Source of the DNA: Ignavibacteria bacterium
Lineage (GTDB): Bacteria > Bacteroidota > Ignavibacteria > UBA10030 > SZUA-254
Assembly (NCBI GenBank): GCA_005877655.1
Contig: VBOC01000093.1
Location: 1 to 7,705, forward strand
Length of the DNA: 7,705 bases
Direction of reading: 5' to 3'
Within the stretch, counting starts at the first letter, position 1; the number at the start of each line of letters is the position of its first letter. Below, in pieces: positions 6,317-7,705 of this stretch. The position numbers were made by a program, and so were the translations under genes. Below the pieces are notes generated by a model. It ran no database searches, was not told the DNA's origin, and was given only the letters and a program-made list of their open reading frames with translations.

Positions 6317-7705
6317 TTACTTTAGAAGAATCATCTTGCCGTTAAACGCGGCGCGCTCAACATGCGAACCGGGTGAAGACATCCGCACGTGGTACGGATA
6401 CACTCCGGAGCTCAACGATCGAGCGTCGAATGTTCCGGAAGCTTCTCCGGGTCCCTGCATACGGAGCGCCTTTCGGCCGACGATCTGGCCGAGCATGTTA
6501 AAGACCTCGATTGTCACGTCACTCACCTCGGGTAGCATGTATTTGATTGTTGTCGAGGGGATGAACGGATTCGGATAGTTACCGAGCAGCGCGAACTCTT
6601 CCGGAACTGAAGATCCATTCTCCTTCACGCCCACGGTTATATTTGGATTCATGTAGCACCAGGCAGCGCCGTCATTGAAATCGCCTTCCCGCATGAACCA
6701 GGTGCGGGTTCCGTAGCTGCTGGTGAATGGCGTGAACGAATCGCCGTCATAGAGTACGATTCCCAAAAACAGCACGCCGTCACCGCGTCCAGCCGGATAG
6801 CCGAACTTCGGCAGCACAACCCTCATTTCGGCCGTATAGCCCGAATCAGCGACCAGGCCGGCCGTATCGATCGTTGTTCCGCCCTTCAACGCCATGACAA
6901 CCTGAACCGCCTGAGAGAGCGAATCCCATCCGGTTGCGCTGAGGTCGTCCTGCCGTTCTGTTATAATACTCGTTCCGGAGCCCCCGACCCTGAATGAGAG
7001 TCTTCGCGGGAACAGCACATTGTCGCCGTTACGCACATCCCGCTGGCAAATGATCACGCGGAACCCATCCCAGCGATCAACCTGATCGACTGATTGAACC
7101 ACGAGGTCGTTCACGTCGAAGCCCAGGAACAGAGTATCCGCCCTGAAGAAAGATTTTATCGTTGCAAGGCTCGGATCGGAAACGGAAGACACCCCGCCAT
7201 TGACGGTCGGCTGGAACTGGCCGCTGCGGTACGGCGCGGTGCTCGGATACGCGTCGCGGATCGCGTTATCCCCGAATTTTATTTGTAATGTGCCGATGTG
7301 CGGCGTGCTCCAAACTGCGTCATCCAATACGCCATCAAGCACGGGAGATTGGAGGCTTCCTGCGCTCGGAATCGTCAGCTCCGGACCAACGACAGGAACA
7401 GTTCCAGTGAGTCCCACGTCCGGCCGCGCATAGACCCGGATGTGATTATAGGCGGCGGCATTTCCCCACGGACATTGGAACCAGACGCGGTTCCCGGCCT
7501 GCTTCGCCGTATCGAGCGGCCACTCATAATCCGCGTCGTAGATCGAGAGACTATACATGACAATGTCGCCGGCCACTCCGGAAACATTATAGCCAAATGT
7601 CGCGAGGTTGATTCTGAACTCCATGGTATAACCTTCGTCCACATCGGCATCGTTATTCTGGGTTCCTTGAACGGTCGTTGCTGCAGTCCAGGTCGCCGCG
7701 CTGAG
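6317..7705 (-). CDS. Secreted protein with two tandem CBM9-like domains and T9SS type A sorting domain (5' end beyond window)
   Basis: The frame is open to the right edge at 7705, so the visible 462 residues are the C-terminal part. A GTG at 7640-7642 is an internal codon, not the start, because the 21 codons before it are open and continue the domain. Visible residues 1-97 are the end of one CBM9-like beta-sandwich (VQGTQNNDADVDEGYTMEFR, then YDADYEWP). Residues 116-358 are a second, complete one, opening with the hallmark VLDGVLDDAVWSTP and closing with DSGYTAEMRVVLPKFGYP and YGTRTWFM. Residues 367-462 are a textbook T9SS type A sorting domain (LLGNYPNPFIPSTTIKY, FNMLGQIVG, LSSGVYPYHVRM, KMILLK). 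CBM9-family domains bind sugars in some xylanases, and related domains occur in many secreted proteins with unknown ligands. Any N-terminal catalytic domain would lie outside the window. It is probably exported by T9SS. Confidence 0.88.
   Translation of the reverse strand, partial: LSAATWTAATTVQGTQNNDADVDEGYTMEFRINLATFGYNVSGVAGDIVMYSLSIYDADYEWPLDTAKQAGNRVWFQCPWGNAAAYNHIRVYARPDVGLTGTVPVVGPELTIPSAGSLQSPVLDGVLDDAVWSTPHIGTLQIKFGDNAIRDAYPSTAPYRSGQFQPTVNGGVSSVSDPSLATIKSFFRADTLFLGFDVNDLVVQSVDQVDRWDGFRVIICQRDVRNGDNVLFPRRLSFRVGGSGTSIITERQDDLSATGWDSLSQAVQVVMALKGGTTIDTAGLVADSGYTAEMRVVLPKFGYPAGRGDGVLFLGIVLYDGDSFTPFTSSYGTRTWFMREGDFNDGAAWCYMNPNITVGVKENGSSVPEEFALLGNYPNPFIPSTTIKYMLPEVSDVTIEVFNMLGQIVGRKALRMQGPGEASGTFDARSLSSGVYPYHVRMSSPGSHVERAAFNGKMILLK

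Noticed and set aside
7375..7650. Minus-strand frame of 91 codons overlapping the CBM9-like gene
   Set aside because: It is another frame of the same strand inside a convincing domain, with low-complexity Arg/Ser-rich translation and no homology-like motifs.

Overview
The window (roughly 54-55% GC by eye) comes from a Gram-negative bacterium of the Bacteroidota / FCB group. I infer a lineage such as Ignavibacteria or a neighbouring candidate phylum (KSB1- or Marinimicrobia-like) rather than a classical gut Bacteroides. The evidence is two proteins with type IX secretion (T9SS)-style C-terminal sorting domains, a TonB-dependent receptor with an N-terminal carboxypeptidase-regulatory-like domain, a PorV/PorQ-family N-terminus, and starts without visible Shine-Dalgarno sequences. 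Phylum placement is inference from protein style only.

All convincing genes lie on the minus strand, so transcription runs from right to left. From right to left: (1) 7705-6317, the 3' part of a secreted protein with two tandem CBM9-like beta-sandwich domains and a T9SS type A sorting domain, open at the right edge. (2) 6316-6153, a 164-bp intergenic region holding a strong hairpin 11 nt after the stop codon (probable terminator) and an imperfect tandem duplication with a 40-bp period. (3) 6152-3492, an 886-aa TonB-dependent outer-membrane receptor. (4) 3489-244, a 1081-aa exported protein of a family with no established function, with an aspartate-rich Ca-binding-like motif, an FnIII-like domain and a FlgD-Ig/T9SS-like C-terminus. 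(5) 240-1, the first 80 codons of a PorV/PorQ-family outer-membrane protein, running off the left edge.

Genes 3, 4 and 5 are separated by only 2 and 3 nt and almost certainly form one operon. The set pairs an outer-membrane TonB-dependent transporter, a large secreted or surface-anchored partner and a PorV-like beta-barrel of the type that handles T9SS cargo. The natural reading is a dedicated cell-surface module in which the PorV-like protein receives or anchors the 1081-aa protein next to the receptor. The substrate cannot be read from the sequence. No RNA genes, CRISPR arrays, insertion sequences or attachment sites were seen. The plus strand carries only shadow ORFs.
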